A stretch of DNA of 35,052 nt. Source: Saprospira grandis DSM 2844. Its GTDB lineage: Bacteria > Bacteroidota > Bacteroidia > Chitinophagales > Saprospiraceae. Both the position numbers and the translations under genes were made by a program. This document shows positions 9,401 through 16,681 of the stretch, piece after piece (the first letter of the stretch is position 1; every line of letters starts with the position of its first letter). The notes beneath the pieces are model-generated. The model was not told the DNA's origin and did not search any database. It saw only the letters and a program-made list of their open reading frames with translations. The stretch lies in contig CAMDAB010000026.1 in the NCBI GenBank assembly GCA_945888475.1, positions 1-35,052 on the forward strand. Reading direction: 5' to 3'.

Positions 9401-10195
9401 TTACTCTATCGTGAGGAACGCGATTTGATCCAGGCTCGTCAGTATGTATTGGCTTACCCTGTTACTTATCGCTCATTCGGTAATGATGACTTCTCAACTG
9501 TAAAATCTTTGAAAGTTGAATACGATCGTCGTCGTATGAAAAACCTACGTATCATTGCCAACTATACACTTCAGTTCGCCGAAGGTACAGGTTCAAGCCC
9601 AACCTCTTCACTAGCAGTTGCAGCTACCGACCTTCGTTACATCTTCCCACTCGATTTCGATCAGCGCCATGACATGTTCTTGCTTTTGGATTATCGTTAT
9701 GGAGAAGGTAAAGAGTATGATGGTCCAAAAATCGGTAAATTTGATGTTCTTAAAAATACAGGTTTAAACCTCAATTTCAACCTTTCTTCAGGTACACCAT
9801 TTACAAAAAGAGCAATTCCTGCTGGTATCGGTACAAACTTCAACTCTCAACAGACTGAAGGTAGTATCAATGGTGCTCGTATGCCTTGGAACTTCCGTAT
9901 CGACCTTCGTCTCGACCGCGATTTTGTAATTGGCAAGAAATCTGCTAAACCAGTTAATTGCAATGTTTACATACGTGTTCAGAACGTACTCAATACGCGC
10001 AACGTACTCAATGTATATCCTGCAACAGGCGATCCGCTCGACGACGGCTTCCTTACAATTCAGGACAGCCCAGGTCTTGGTCTATTGGCCGAACGCGGTG
10101 CAGCTTACCAGTTATTATACGATTTGCGTATGAGAGATCCATTCAACATCTCTCGCCCACGTCGCATCTTCCTTGGCGCACTCTTTACATTCTAA
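6401..10195 (+). CDS. TonB-dependent receptor with carboxypeptidase-regulatory-like domain
   Basis: This is a large (1264-residue) outer-membrane receptor. It has a signal peptide (1-23, ending AASAQ), a carboxypeptidase-regulatory-like beta-sandwich at about 26-108 (GKVLDENGEPLPYANVALF), a plug domain at about 125-240 containing DDTYVDGVRV and EFGDATGAITNIITKG, and a long C-terminal beta-barrel ending in Phe. It is longer than typical siderophore receptors but in the range of SusC-like proteins. No SusD partner is adjacent. Instead the next gene encodes a large exported protein and the third a PorV-like barrel. Arg and Gly codons are very often CGT and GGT, unlike most neighbours, which hints at high expression. 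The ligand is unknown. An ATG at 6407 or 6419 could also serve as the start. Confidence 0.9.
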   Translation: MVMVRYMILLLLLCFGIGAASAQTTGDLQGKVLDENGEPLPYANVALFKGGSLARGTSTDFDGLYNFSNIEAGTYDMEVSYVGLPTKRTEGVIIKVGQVMNYDVSYTPDEVATAAEGDSNKIVIVTSFKIPLIEIDNTTSGQTLGSEDIAKLATRSISSIKATTAGVSQKDEGEATNTNGSRSTSDDTYVDGVRVIGGASIPETEIDQIQIITSGVPAEFGDATGAITNIITKGPSAEFSGGVQLETSQFLDPFASTTIDISLGGPIINKVQLNSQGDTLKKDGKVKKTAVLGYRFAGRYSTNLDSRPSALGSFRLTEQAEAAILANPLLPVPSGTGRINASEQLSADDLVPVDVRPNGRNSTALATVKFDYKPNQDYYFVVGAQGQFDWGRSPSTANRLFNSALNPVYYAGNWRVYARFRHTISNTIYNAQAGDSTSIPVFQNFSYEIQGDYTQGDNTQYDPRFQDRMWEYGYVGQIRRNQRPVVGVIDTNAILNSVGDTLGFEPVFGHAFNQTTFLGYTPAGQVGFDGGLSNYNNVLDFSTVTDMELMEVINGRFTTTANSVFGLFNNAYNTGNGFGKGNNTQIRGSVRANFDLVTNRGKVRHSIQLGGVYEQRVFRSYNLSPFSLWTLADQSANSHISNAADPNNPVLDENGNSVLFFDPFSQRYYAQNNSLIRNDEEGNPVQMSAFAQNLRNFLGKDPEDWVNVHEINPNDMQMSWFDPTTLILGSQQLVNYYGYDYLGNALGTNVAYNDFFNATDAEGRKTRPVAPFAPIYVAGYIQNKFKYKDIIFRLGLRFDSYDANTKVLKDPYSVSGYYNASEFENSASGYTAAQQSGFVRPGNIGDDYAVYVNDNSPDATVIGYRNGEQWFDENGLAVNTPVELGSIVLPALRGFSTAVNDPQGEEYNPDNAFRDYTPSLVVMPRISFSFPIGDKANFYANYDILSQRPPEATLATPLTYFNFRNNRDLMANPNLRPQRTINYEVGYQQALNENSKIKFSLLYREERDLIQARQYVLAYPVTYRSFGNDDFSTVKSLKVEYDRRRMKNLRIIANYTLQFAEGTGSSPTSSLAVAATDLRYIFPLDFDQRHDMFLLLDYRYGEGKEYDGPKIGKFDVLKNTGLNLNFNLSSGTPFTKRAIPAGIGTNFNSQQTEGSINGARMPWNFRIDLRLDRDFVIGKKSAKPVNCNVYIRVQNVLNTRNVLNVYPATGDPLDDGFLTIQDSPGLGLLAERGAAYQLLYDLRMRDPFNISRPRRIFLGALFTF

Positions 10196-10221
10196 TTCTA
10201 AACAGTCTAACTTTCATATTT

Positions 10222-10263
10222 GGAATCCGGGTTTGACAGACCCAATCTTACAGACCCGGTTCC
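10222..10263 (+). promoter_or_regulatory. intra-operon hairpin with two competing forms
   Basis: In the 91-base gap before the exported-protein gene, GGAA-CCGGGT (10222-10232, one bulged T at 10226) pairs with ACCCGGTTCC (10254-10263). An inner alternative pairs GGGT (10229-10232) with ACCC (10240-10243). No U-run follows, so this is not an intrinsic terminator. It may instead set mRNA stability or processing between the receptor and the gene after it. Confidence 0.55.
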
Positions 10264-10286
10264 CTCATAATATAAATTATTATACA

Positions 10287-13200
10287 ATGAGCAAATTAAC
10301 AAACTTCTCCATGCTGATGCTGCTTCTGGTCTCATTGCCTAGTCTTTGGGCAAGAGAGAACAGAGACTTCGTGGGAGGGGCATCAAATAACACAAACACG
10401 AATGGGAATTCGTTCCGCGCTGCCTGTATCGAGGCACGTGCAGAGGCCGATTTGAACATCAACAACGTCCGTGCCCGTCTTCGTTCGGGTGGTGACCTTT
10501 GGTGGGATGGTCAACGTGCCCGTTATATCGTACCAAATGTAGATCCTGCATCTGGACAACCTGAAGTATCTGCACTATTTGCCGGTGGTATCTGGTTGGG
10601 TGCATTCGACGACGGGGGTAACCTAATTCTTGCTGCCCAAACTTATCGTCAGACAGGTAACGACTATTGGACAGGTCCGCTGAATCCCAGTAATGGTACA
10701 ATCGAGAAAACCGATTGCGAAAAGTGGGACCGCTTCTTCACTGTATTCGGTTCTGAAATCGATGCACTTCGTGCCGACTATTTCCAACCGGATCCTGCAA
10801 CTGGTGAATCTGATAGATCTATCGATACTCGCCCGGCTCGTAACCTTTTGGGTTGGCCTGGTCGTGGTAATCCTTATTTCGCTGAGATTTACAATTTCGA
10901 ATTGCCAGATCAAGACCTCGCTCCATTTATTGAGCCAGCAGGTTTTGAAGATGGTATTTACGATCCATACGAAGGTGACCACCCGGTTATTGAAGTAGTT
11001 GGTTGTGTACCTAATTATTTCAATCCGGTTTATGCCGACCAGATGAGCTGGTGGGTTTATAACGATAATGGTAACATCCACACGAATACCAACGGACAAC
11101 CAATGCAAATGGAGATTCAAGGTCTTGCTTTTGCTTACCGTACAACTGATGCGATCAATAACATGACTTTTTACCGTTATAAATTATTGAATCGTAACAA
11201 CCTTTCATTGAATCAAACTTATTTCACGCTTTGGTCCGATCCGGATTTAGGATGCTATATTGATGACTATATTGGTGTAGATACCATTACTGGTCTTGGT
11301 TATGTGTACAATGCCGATGCCAATGATGATGCTACTTGCGGTACTGATGCGGTTGGTTATGGCAGCAGTATCCCTGCTCTTGGAGTTGACTATTTCCGTG
11401 GTCCGCTTGATTCTGCTGGCGTACAGATTGGACTTTCGTCTTTTGCTTATCACAATAATACCAATGACCCTATCAGAGGAAATCCAGGTTCAGCTATACA
11501 ATATTACAGATTGATGGATGGACTTTGGTTAGATGGTAGGCCAATTTCGAGAGGAGGTACCGGAGATAATGGTACTACTGCCGACAAATTCCCCTATGTA
11601 TTTTATTCTTTTCCAAATGAAACTGGACCTGATGCTTGGTCAATGTGTTCAGCTGCCGTAGTTGGTGCTGACTACCGATTCCTGCATACTTCTGGTCCTT
11701 TTATATTAAAGCCGGGTGCAACAAACGAACTTATATCGGGTGTGGTTTGGACTCCGGACATTCCCGATTATCCATGTCCAAGTCTTCAGGAATTGATTAA
11801 AGATGACGTTTTGGCTCAAAATCTCTTCGATGACTGTTTCAAAATTACTGATGGTCCCGATGCACCCTATATGGATGTTATTGAAATGGAAAATGAATTG
11901 GTTCTCAATCTTACTTATGTTCCGGCTCAAAATAACTACCGTTTAGGTTATTCTGAATCACCAGCACGTCTTCGTGGTTTTGGTGGTGACAGTACTTATA
12001 ACTTTCAAGGTTACAAAGTATATCAGGTAGTAAGTGAGAATATCTCAGTTACCGACCTTGAAAATCCTGAAAAAGCACGTATGATTTATCAGGTTGACAT
12101 TCAGGATGATGTTGATAAAATTGTAAACTGGGAAGCATTCAATGACCCTGATGTTAGTGCCTTCATTCCAACAATCATGGTGGATGGCGAAAACAAAGGT
12201 ATCAAACACACTTTCCAGGTTAAAGAAGATAAGTTTACCGAAAAAAATCCAAAATTGGTAAACCATAAATCATATTTCTTCTGTGTAGTAGCTTATGGCC
12301 ACAATGAGTATTTAGCTTATAATGCTACTTTGAATACTGGACAGGCAACTCCTTATCTGCAAGGTCGTCGTAACTTCCGCGTTTACACCGGCATTCCTCG
12401 TCCAAACAGCCCAGAGTACAACGGTGTTGTGTTGAATTCATCTTATGGCGACAGACCAGAGATTACTCGCATTGACGGTAAAGGTAATGGCGGTGGTCTG
12501 TTCCTGGATTTTGCAGACCCTGCAGCAGCAGAAACTGAAATCCTTAACAATGGTTCAATCGGTCAGGTTACTTATGCCGAAGGCAAGGGTCCAATCGATG
12601 TTAAAGTTGTTGACCCACTTCGCGTAGCTCCGGGTAAATTCAAACTTTATATCAGCGATCAGTTTTATGAGTGGACAAGAGATACTACCGCAGCTGGTGT
12701 TGTACTCAGTCCTAATCCTCCAACAGGTCGTACTGCTTTGGCAGATTCATTATTCTGGATTTTGAAGGAAGAGAGCAATCCAACCGCTTTCTGGTCTTCT
12801 TACCAGCCGTTGACAGTAAATTACGAGCAATATGTACCTGAACTGGGTATCTCTATGGTTGTTGAGAAAATCTCAGCACCAGGTGCTGGTGGTGTGAGTG
12901 GTTATGTTGGAAGTTCTGTTGAATATGCCGATACGACCAAGAAAAAATGGTTTACAGGTGTTAAAGATGCAGCTCCACCATTCGATTACCTCAAAACCGG
13001 TAATTCACAACAAGATCAGACGTTAGACCCAGATGAGGACTTCTCTAAAGTTGCCGAAGGTTGGCATCCTTTTAACCTACCTCATCCTAACTATTTGAGT
13101 GGTGAATATATTGTAACCACTACTCAGGTTGAAAATGGTGTACAGGGGATTGGTTATGCACAAACTTGGAGAAATAATGTTATAAATTATGCTGGTCTAC

Positions 13201-14372
13201 TAAGCCAAACCAGAAATGTTAACGTTGTGATTACTCAAGACAAATCAAAGTGGAGTCGTTGTATAGTTACAGAAACTGCTACACGTTATCACTCTGAAGG
13301 ATTAGGTCTAACCATACCTAGTGGCAAGGGTAGTGTAGATTGGAAACGCAATCAGCCAGGTCGCGACAAAGATGGCAATATTGACAATGCCAATCCGGGT
13401 ATGTCATGGTTCCCAGGTTATGCATATGATGTAGAAACCGGAGAGCGATTGAATATCTTCTTTGGAGAAAATTCTTTCTACAATGGAGCTTTCTATGACA
13501 ATACATTGTTCCCTGGTTCAAATACAGGAAATGATATGTTGTTTAATCCGACAAATTCAAGACAGGCAGCACCACCAAGTGGTATCCCTGTTTTTGGAGA
13601 GGCGAATCTTTTCCTCGCTGCGGTATTGGGTGGTCAACATGCCATTTATGTAACTAATCAGCCCTATGATTCCTGTACCGCTGTTATTGCAAAATACAAT
13701 TCGACTCCGTCGGCTGCTCAGGCTGGTTTCTTCTTGTTCAGAGATAAAAATGTAATTTGGTCGGTAATGATGCATATGACTGAAGGTACAACGATGTTGG
13801 ATAATGCATTCAATCCTAAGACTGAAGGCCATGTTCCACCAAGTGATCTTACATTCAAGCTTCGTGTCAAAACTCCTTATCAAATTTATAATGCAACTGG
13901 AGATAATGAAGGTTATCCATTGTATGAATTTGACCTTACTAAGTTTGCACCTAGCAAACAGGAACAAAGTGCACTAGAATCAGCCCTTGATCTGATGCGA
14001 GTTGTACCGAATCCTTACTATGCATATTCAGAGTACGAGCAGACAGAAATTGATAACGTAGTAAAAGTTACCAATATTCCTGCAAAATGCGATATACGTA
14101 TTTATGGTTTGGATGGCCGTCTCGTAAGAGAATACAAAATTGCTCAGGAATACAATGCTGAAATCAGAAATGGTATTGCTCGTATCGGTGCATTTGGCAG
14201 CGGCGACATTGAAGAACAAATTACTACCTCACTCGACTGGGATTTAAAAAATTCTTTCGGAGTACCTGTTGGTAGCGGTGTGTACCTCATTCATGTTGTT
14301 GTACCCGGCGTGGGCGAAAGAGTACTAAAAAGCTTTATAATAAACAGAGCCCTCGACGCTCAAAAACTATAG
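10287..14372 (+). CDS. large exported protein with type IX-type C-terminal domain, function unknown
   Basis: I do not recognise a catalytic domain. The 1361-residue protein starts with a signal peptide (MSKLTNFSMLMLLLVSLPSL, cut near WA/RE). The ATG at 10287 is chosen because an in-frame ATG at 10173 lies inside the receptor gene and gives no signal peptide. The C-terminal about 123 residues begin VVPNPYYAYSEYE (from 1239), continue with CDIRIYGLDGRLVREY and end with GSGVYLIHV and GERVLKSF. That is the FlgD-like, beta-strand architecture of type IX secretion C-terminal domains. The body is rich in Asn, Asp, Gly and aromatic residues, as in surface proteins. It lies between a TonB receptor and a PorV-like gene, and is probably cell-surface or secreted. 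Confidence 0.8.
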   Translation: MSKLTNFSMLMLLLVSLPSLWARENRDFVGGASNNTNTNGNSFRAACIEARAEADLNINNVRARLRSGGDLWWDGQRARYIVPNVDPASGQPEVSALFAGGIWLGAFDDGGNLILAAQTYRQTGNDYWTGPLNPSNGTIEKTDCEKWDRFFTVFGSEIDALRADYFQPDPATGESDRSIDTRPARNLLGWPGRGNPYFAEIYNFELPDQDLAPFIEPAGFEDGIYDPYEGDHPVIEVVGCVPNYFNPVYADQMSWWVYNDNGNIHTNTNGQPMQMEIQGLAFAYRTTDAINNMTFYRYKLLNRNNLSLNQTYFTLWSDPDLGCYIDDYIGVDTITGLGYVYNADANDDATCGTDAVGYGSSIPALGVDYFRGPLDSAGVQIGLSSFAYHNNTNDPIRGNPGSAIQYYRLMDGLWLDGRPISRGGTGDNGTTADKFPYVFYSFPNETGPDAWSMCSAAVVGADYRFLHTSGPFILKPGATNELISGVVWTPDIPDYPCPSLQELIKDDVLAQNLFDDCFKITDGPDAPYMDVIEMENELVLNLTYVPAQNNYRLGYSESPARLRGFGGDSTYNFQGYKVYQVVSENISVTDLENPEKARMIYQVDIQDDVDKIVNWEAFNDPDVSAFIPTIMVDGENKGIKHTFQVKEDKFTEKNPKLVNHKSYFFCVVAYGHNEYLAYNATLNTGQATPYLQGRRNFRVYTGIPRPNSPEYNGVVLNSSYGDRPEITRIDGKGNGGGLFLDFADPAAAETEILNNGSIGQVTYAEGKGPIDVKVVDPLRVAPGKFKLYISDQFYEWTRDTTAAGVVLSPNPPTGRTALADSLFWILKEESNPTAFWSSYQPLTVNYEQYVPELGISMVVEKISAPGAGGVSGYVGSSVEYADTTKKKWFTGVKDAAPPFDYLKTGNSQQDQTLDPDEDFSKVAEGWHPFNLPHPNYLSGEYIVTTTQVENGVQGIGYAQTWRNNVINYAGLLSQTRNVNVVITQDKSKWSRCIVTETATRYHSEGLGLTIPSGKGSVDWKRNQPGRDKDGNIDNANPGMSWFPGYAYDVETGERLNIFFGENSFYNGAFYDNTLFPGSNTGNDMLFNPTNSRQAAPPSGIPVFGEANLFLAAVLGGQHAIYVTNQPYDSCTAVIAKYNSTPSAAQAGFFLFRDKNVIWSVMMHMTEGTTMLDNAFNPKTEGHVPPSDLTFKLRVKTPYQIYNATGDNEGYPLYEFDLTKFAPSKQEQSALESALDLMRVVPNPYYAYSEYEQTEIDNVVKVTNIPAKCDIRIYGLDGRLVREYKIAQEYNAEIRNGIARIGAFGSGDIEEQITTSLDWDLKNSFGVPVGSGVYLIHVVVPGVGERVLKSFIINRALDAQKL

Positions 14373-14388
14373 CATTTAAATTAATCAT

Positions 14389-14411
14389 TCGGGGCGGCCA
14401 GTCTGCCCCGA
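14389..14411 (+). promoter_or_regulatory. GC-rich intra-operon hairpin
   Basis: TCGGGGC (14389-14395) pairs perfectly with GCCCCGA (14405-14411) around a 9-base loop. It sits in the 58-base gap before the PorV-like gene. It is followed by A-rich rather than T-rich sequence, so it is more likely a processing or stability element than a terminator. Confidence 0.5.
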
Positions 14412-14430
14412 TATTAAAAAAAGGATTATC

Positions 14431-15510
14431 ATGAAAAATACATCTTTATTTATTTCAGGTCTTCTGCTTGCTATGGTTTTGGGAGGCACTCAGGTTTTTG
14501 CAGGTAACCCCGATCGTCAGGGTGAGGCAGGTGCCTATGAGTTACTAATGAATCCATGGGCAAGAGCAGCAGGTCTTAACGGACTTGTAGCTGCCAGAGT
14601 TACAGGTTTTGAAGCCATGAATTTTAACCCTGCAGGAGTAGGACGCATAGTCGGCAGAACTGAGTTTGGTATTGCTCATACGCAATATCTCGTAGGAACT
14701 GGATTGAGTCTCAACGCCGCAGGTCTTGCACAACGTATCGGTGAAAACGGAGCTATAGGCTTAAGCATTATGTCGGTAGGTTTTGGCGATATTCCGCTTA
14801 CAACGGTAAACCAACCCGAAGGTTTTGCAAATTTCAAACCATCTTTCTTCAATATCGGTTTGGCTTACAGCTATGTATTCCGCGACCAGAAAACCAAGCT
14901 CGAAAAAGTTGCCGTTGGTTTTGGAATGCGTGTTTTAAATGAGTCTATTTCTAACGCTTCTGCAACTGGTGTAGCTTTCGATGCAGGTGTACAATACGTA
15001 ACCGGTGCCGACCGACAGGTTAAATTTGGTATTGCACTCAGAAATTTCGGAACAAAAATGAAATTCAGAGGTGACGGTATGACATTTACAGGAATTGCAC
15101 CAAATGGCAATACTGCATTGAATGTTGACGGTCGTCCAGCAGGTTTCGAATTGCCTTCACTATTGCACATTGGTCTTTCTTATGACTTTTACTTTGCAGA
15201 TTCTTTGAAAAGAAACAGATTGACAGTAGTAGGTAATTTCACCGCAAATTCATTCTCAAGAGATCAAATGGGTCTTGGTTTCGAATATGGCTTCCGCGAA
15301 ATGTTTATGGCTCGCATGGGCTTCAAATATGAAAACCAAATGTTCGATGCACAAAATTCTACTACAGCAAGCGGCGGACTTACAGCAGGTATTACTGTTG
15401 AAGTGCCATTCAGAAAAGGTTCTGCTCAACGCATTGGGTTTGATTATGCCTATGAGTATACAAGAGTTTTTCGCGGCACACACTCCATCGGATTAAAAAT
15501 GAATATCTAA
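14431..15510 (+). CDS. PorV/PorQ-family outer-membrane protein
   Basis: This 359-residue protein has a signal peptide (1-24, ending TQVFA/G) and a predicted beta-barrel of the PorV/PorQ type. Typical features are NPWARAAGLNGLVAARV (41-57), followed by EAMNFNPAGVGRI and TEFGIAHTQYLVGTG. PorV proteins shuttle type IX secretion substrates from the translocon to the surface attachment complex. This copy follows a type IX-type cargo gene, so it may be a dedicated partner for that cargo rather than the housekeeping PorV. It is separate from the PorQ gene at 17540. Codon use (GGT, CGT) resembles the two upstream genes. It is the last gene of the module. Confidence 0.8.
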   Translation: MKNTSLFISGLLLAMVLGGTQVFAGNPDRQGEAGAYELLMNPWARAAGLNGLVAARVTGFEAMNFNPAGVGRIVGRTEFGIAHTQYLVGTGLSLNAAGLAQRIGENGAIGLSIMSVGFGDIPLTTVNQPEGFANFKPSFFNIGLAYSYVFRDQKTKLEKVAVGFGMRVLNESISNASATGVAFDAGVQYVTGADRQVKFGIALRNFGTKMKFRGDGMTFTGIAPNGNTALNVDGRPAGFELPSLLHIGLSYDFYFADSLKRNRLTVVGNFTANSFSRDQMGLGFEYGFREMFMARMGFKYENQMFDAQNSTTASGGLTAGITVEVPFRKGSAQRIGFDYAYEYTRVFRGTHSIGLKMNI

Positions 15511-15513
15511 TAC

Positions 15514-15544
15514 TTGATATTTAAAAAAGAAAATTCTATCTTTG
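15514..15544 (+). promoter_or_regulatory. promoter of greA
   Basis: TTG at 15514-15516 and TATCTTTG at 15537-15544 are separated by 20 bases, a full match to the Bacteroidota -33/-7 consensus. Transcription would begin near 15551, exactly where the structured greA leader starts. Confidence 0.65.
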
Positions 15545-15550
15545 TAATAC

Positions 15551-15678
15551 CAAGATTGAAAAAGGACGTTCCACTCTACACGAGTGGAACGTTCTTTCGT
15601 TATTAAATACGTTTTGGATCCGATTCAATCTTGATTACAGGCCGTCCGGCTCTTATGAGCGGAACGTCCTTTATTTTT
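15551..15678 (+). promoter_or_regulatory. structured greA leader with nested inverted repeats and a terminator-like hairpin
   Basis: The leader begins with a continuous left arm (15551-15576) that has several right-hand partners. Bases 15561-15576 pair with 15582-15597 as a 16-bp stem (one G-U) around the loop TACAC. CAAGATTGAA (15551-15560) pairs with TTCAATCTTG (15624-15633). AAAGGACGTTCC (15561-15572) can also pair with GGAACGTCCTTT (15661-15672). That last arm can instead form a local imperfect hairpin with 15640-15652, and in both forms it is followed by ATTTTTTG. The arrangement looks like an attenuator or a source of a short leader RNA. Alternatively the first hairpin may just terminate the PorV-like transcript. 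Confidence 0.5.
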
Positions 15679-15714
15679 TGTCTAAATTTTATTATAATAA
15701 AAAACTTTAAAGCG

Positions 15715-16197
15715 ATGGCAAACAAAATATCCTACATGACTCGAGAAGGCTATGAAAAATTAAAATTTGATTTGGATGAACTTAAAACAGTTGAACGACA
15801 AAAAATAGCAGGTCAGATAGCCGAAGCAAGAGAAAAAGGTGATCTTTCGGAAAATGCCGAATACGATGCCGCAAAAGAGGCACAGGGTTTACTCGAGCTG
15901 AAAATCAAACAAATGGAAGAAGTTTTGGCAAGTGCTAGAGTTATAAATGAATCCGATCTAGATAGCTCGAAGGTCGTAATTCTTTCAACTATAAAACTTA
16001 AGAATCTTAAAACTAAAAAAGATCTAGTATATACGCTTGTGTCAGAAACAGAAGCTGATTTAAAAACCGGTAGAATATCAGTAAATTCACCAATCGGTCA
16101 GGGTCTTTTGGGCAAAAGCGTAGGCGATATTGCTGATATTCAAACACCTGGAGGGAGCATACAATTAGAAATTATCGATATAAGTATTAATCTATAA
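15715..16197 (+). CDS. greA: transcription elongation factor GreA
   Basis: GreA enters the RNA polymerase secondary channel and stimulates cleavage of backtracked transcripts. At 160 residues it is almost the length of the E. coli protein. The N-terminal coiled coil carries the conserved acidic tip in KGDLSENAEYDAAKE, with Asp43 and Glu46 matching the catalytic Asp41/Glu44 of E. coli. The C-terminal FKBP-like domain contains ISVNSPIGQGLLGKSVGD. I choose the ATG at 15715 (MANKISYMT); an in-frame ATG at 15631 would add 28 residues drawn from the leader hairpins. It forms an operon with the HIT gene, with 4 bases between them. Confidence 0.95.
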   Translation: MANKISYMTREGYEKLKFDLDELKTVERQKIAGQIAEAREKGDLSENAEYDAAKEAQGLLELKIKQMEEVLASARVINESDLDSSKVVILSTIKLKNLKTKKDLVYTLVSETEADLKTGRISVNSPIGQGLLGKSVGDIADIQTPGGSIQLEIIDISINL

Positions 16198-16201
16198 GCT
16201 T

Positions 16202-16597
16202 ATGCCAACGATTTTTTCAAGAATTATTGCTGGTGAAATACCCTGTTATAAAATTGCTGAAAATGATGAGTTTTTGGCTTTCCTGGATATTTTGCCCTTG
16301 GAAAAAGGGCATAGCTTGGTTGTTCCCAAAAATGAAATAGATTATATTTTCGATATGGACGATGACAGCCTTTCTAGGATGCATCTTTTTGCAAAAAGAG
16401 TAGCCAAAGCACTTAGAGATACAGTCCCCTGTTTGAGAATAGGAGTAGCAGCAATCGGCCTCGAAGTGCCACATGCACATATACACCTCGTCCCGCTTCA
16501 AAATCTGGGCTCCATGACATTCACTAAAGATAGAATAAAATTATCTCAGACTGAATTCGAAACACTGGCTCTTGATATATCAAAGAATTTTAAGTAA
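16202..16597 (+). CDS. HIT family nucleotide hydrolase/transferase
   Basis: This histidine-triad protein of 131 residues is Hint-like. The triad HAHIHLVP at 91-98 gives His91, His93 and His95, with His93 the expected nucleophile. The N-terminal IFSRIIAGEIPCYKIAE and the block DILPLEKGHSLVVPK are typical of bacterial Hint proteins, which hydrolyse purine nucleoside phosphoramidates or adenylylated compounds. The physiological substrate is unknown. It starts 4 bases after greA and is probably co-transcribed with it. No terminator is visible between its end and the next gene. Confidence 0.9.
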   Translation: MPTIFSRIIAGEIPCYKIAENDEFLAFLDILPLEKGHSLVVPKNEIDYIFDMDDDSLSRMHLFAKRVAKALRDTVPCLRIGVAAIGLEVPHAHIHLVPLQNLGSMTFTKDRIKLSQTEFETLALDISKNFK

Positions 16598-16681
16598 TTA
16601 TTCTGTAGGTAAACTGTAACCAATAAATTGTTAAGCATTATAATTTAAAATCAGTAAAGATTTTATTTTGTAACACCTAAA

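Noticed and set aside
10173-10286. Longer start of the exported protein
   Set aside because: It would begin inside the receptor gene and bury the signal peptide; the ATG at 10287 gives a proper N-terminal signal.
10623-11120. 165-codon frame on the minus strand inside the exported-protein gene
   Set aside because: It lies antisense to a clear coding gene, has low-complexity basic and Ile/Thr-rich content and no family features; the same applies to the other antisense and offset frames within the receptor and cargo genes.
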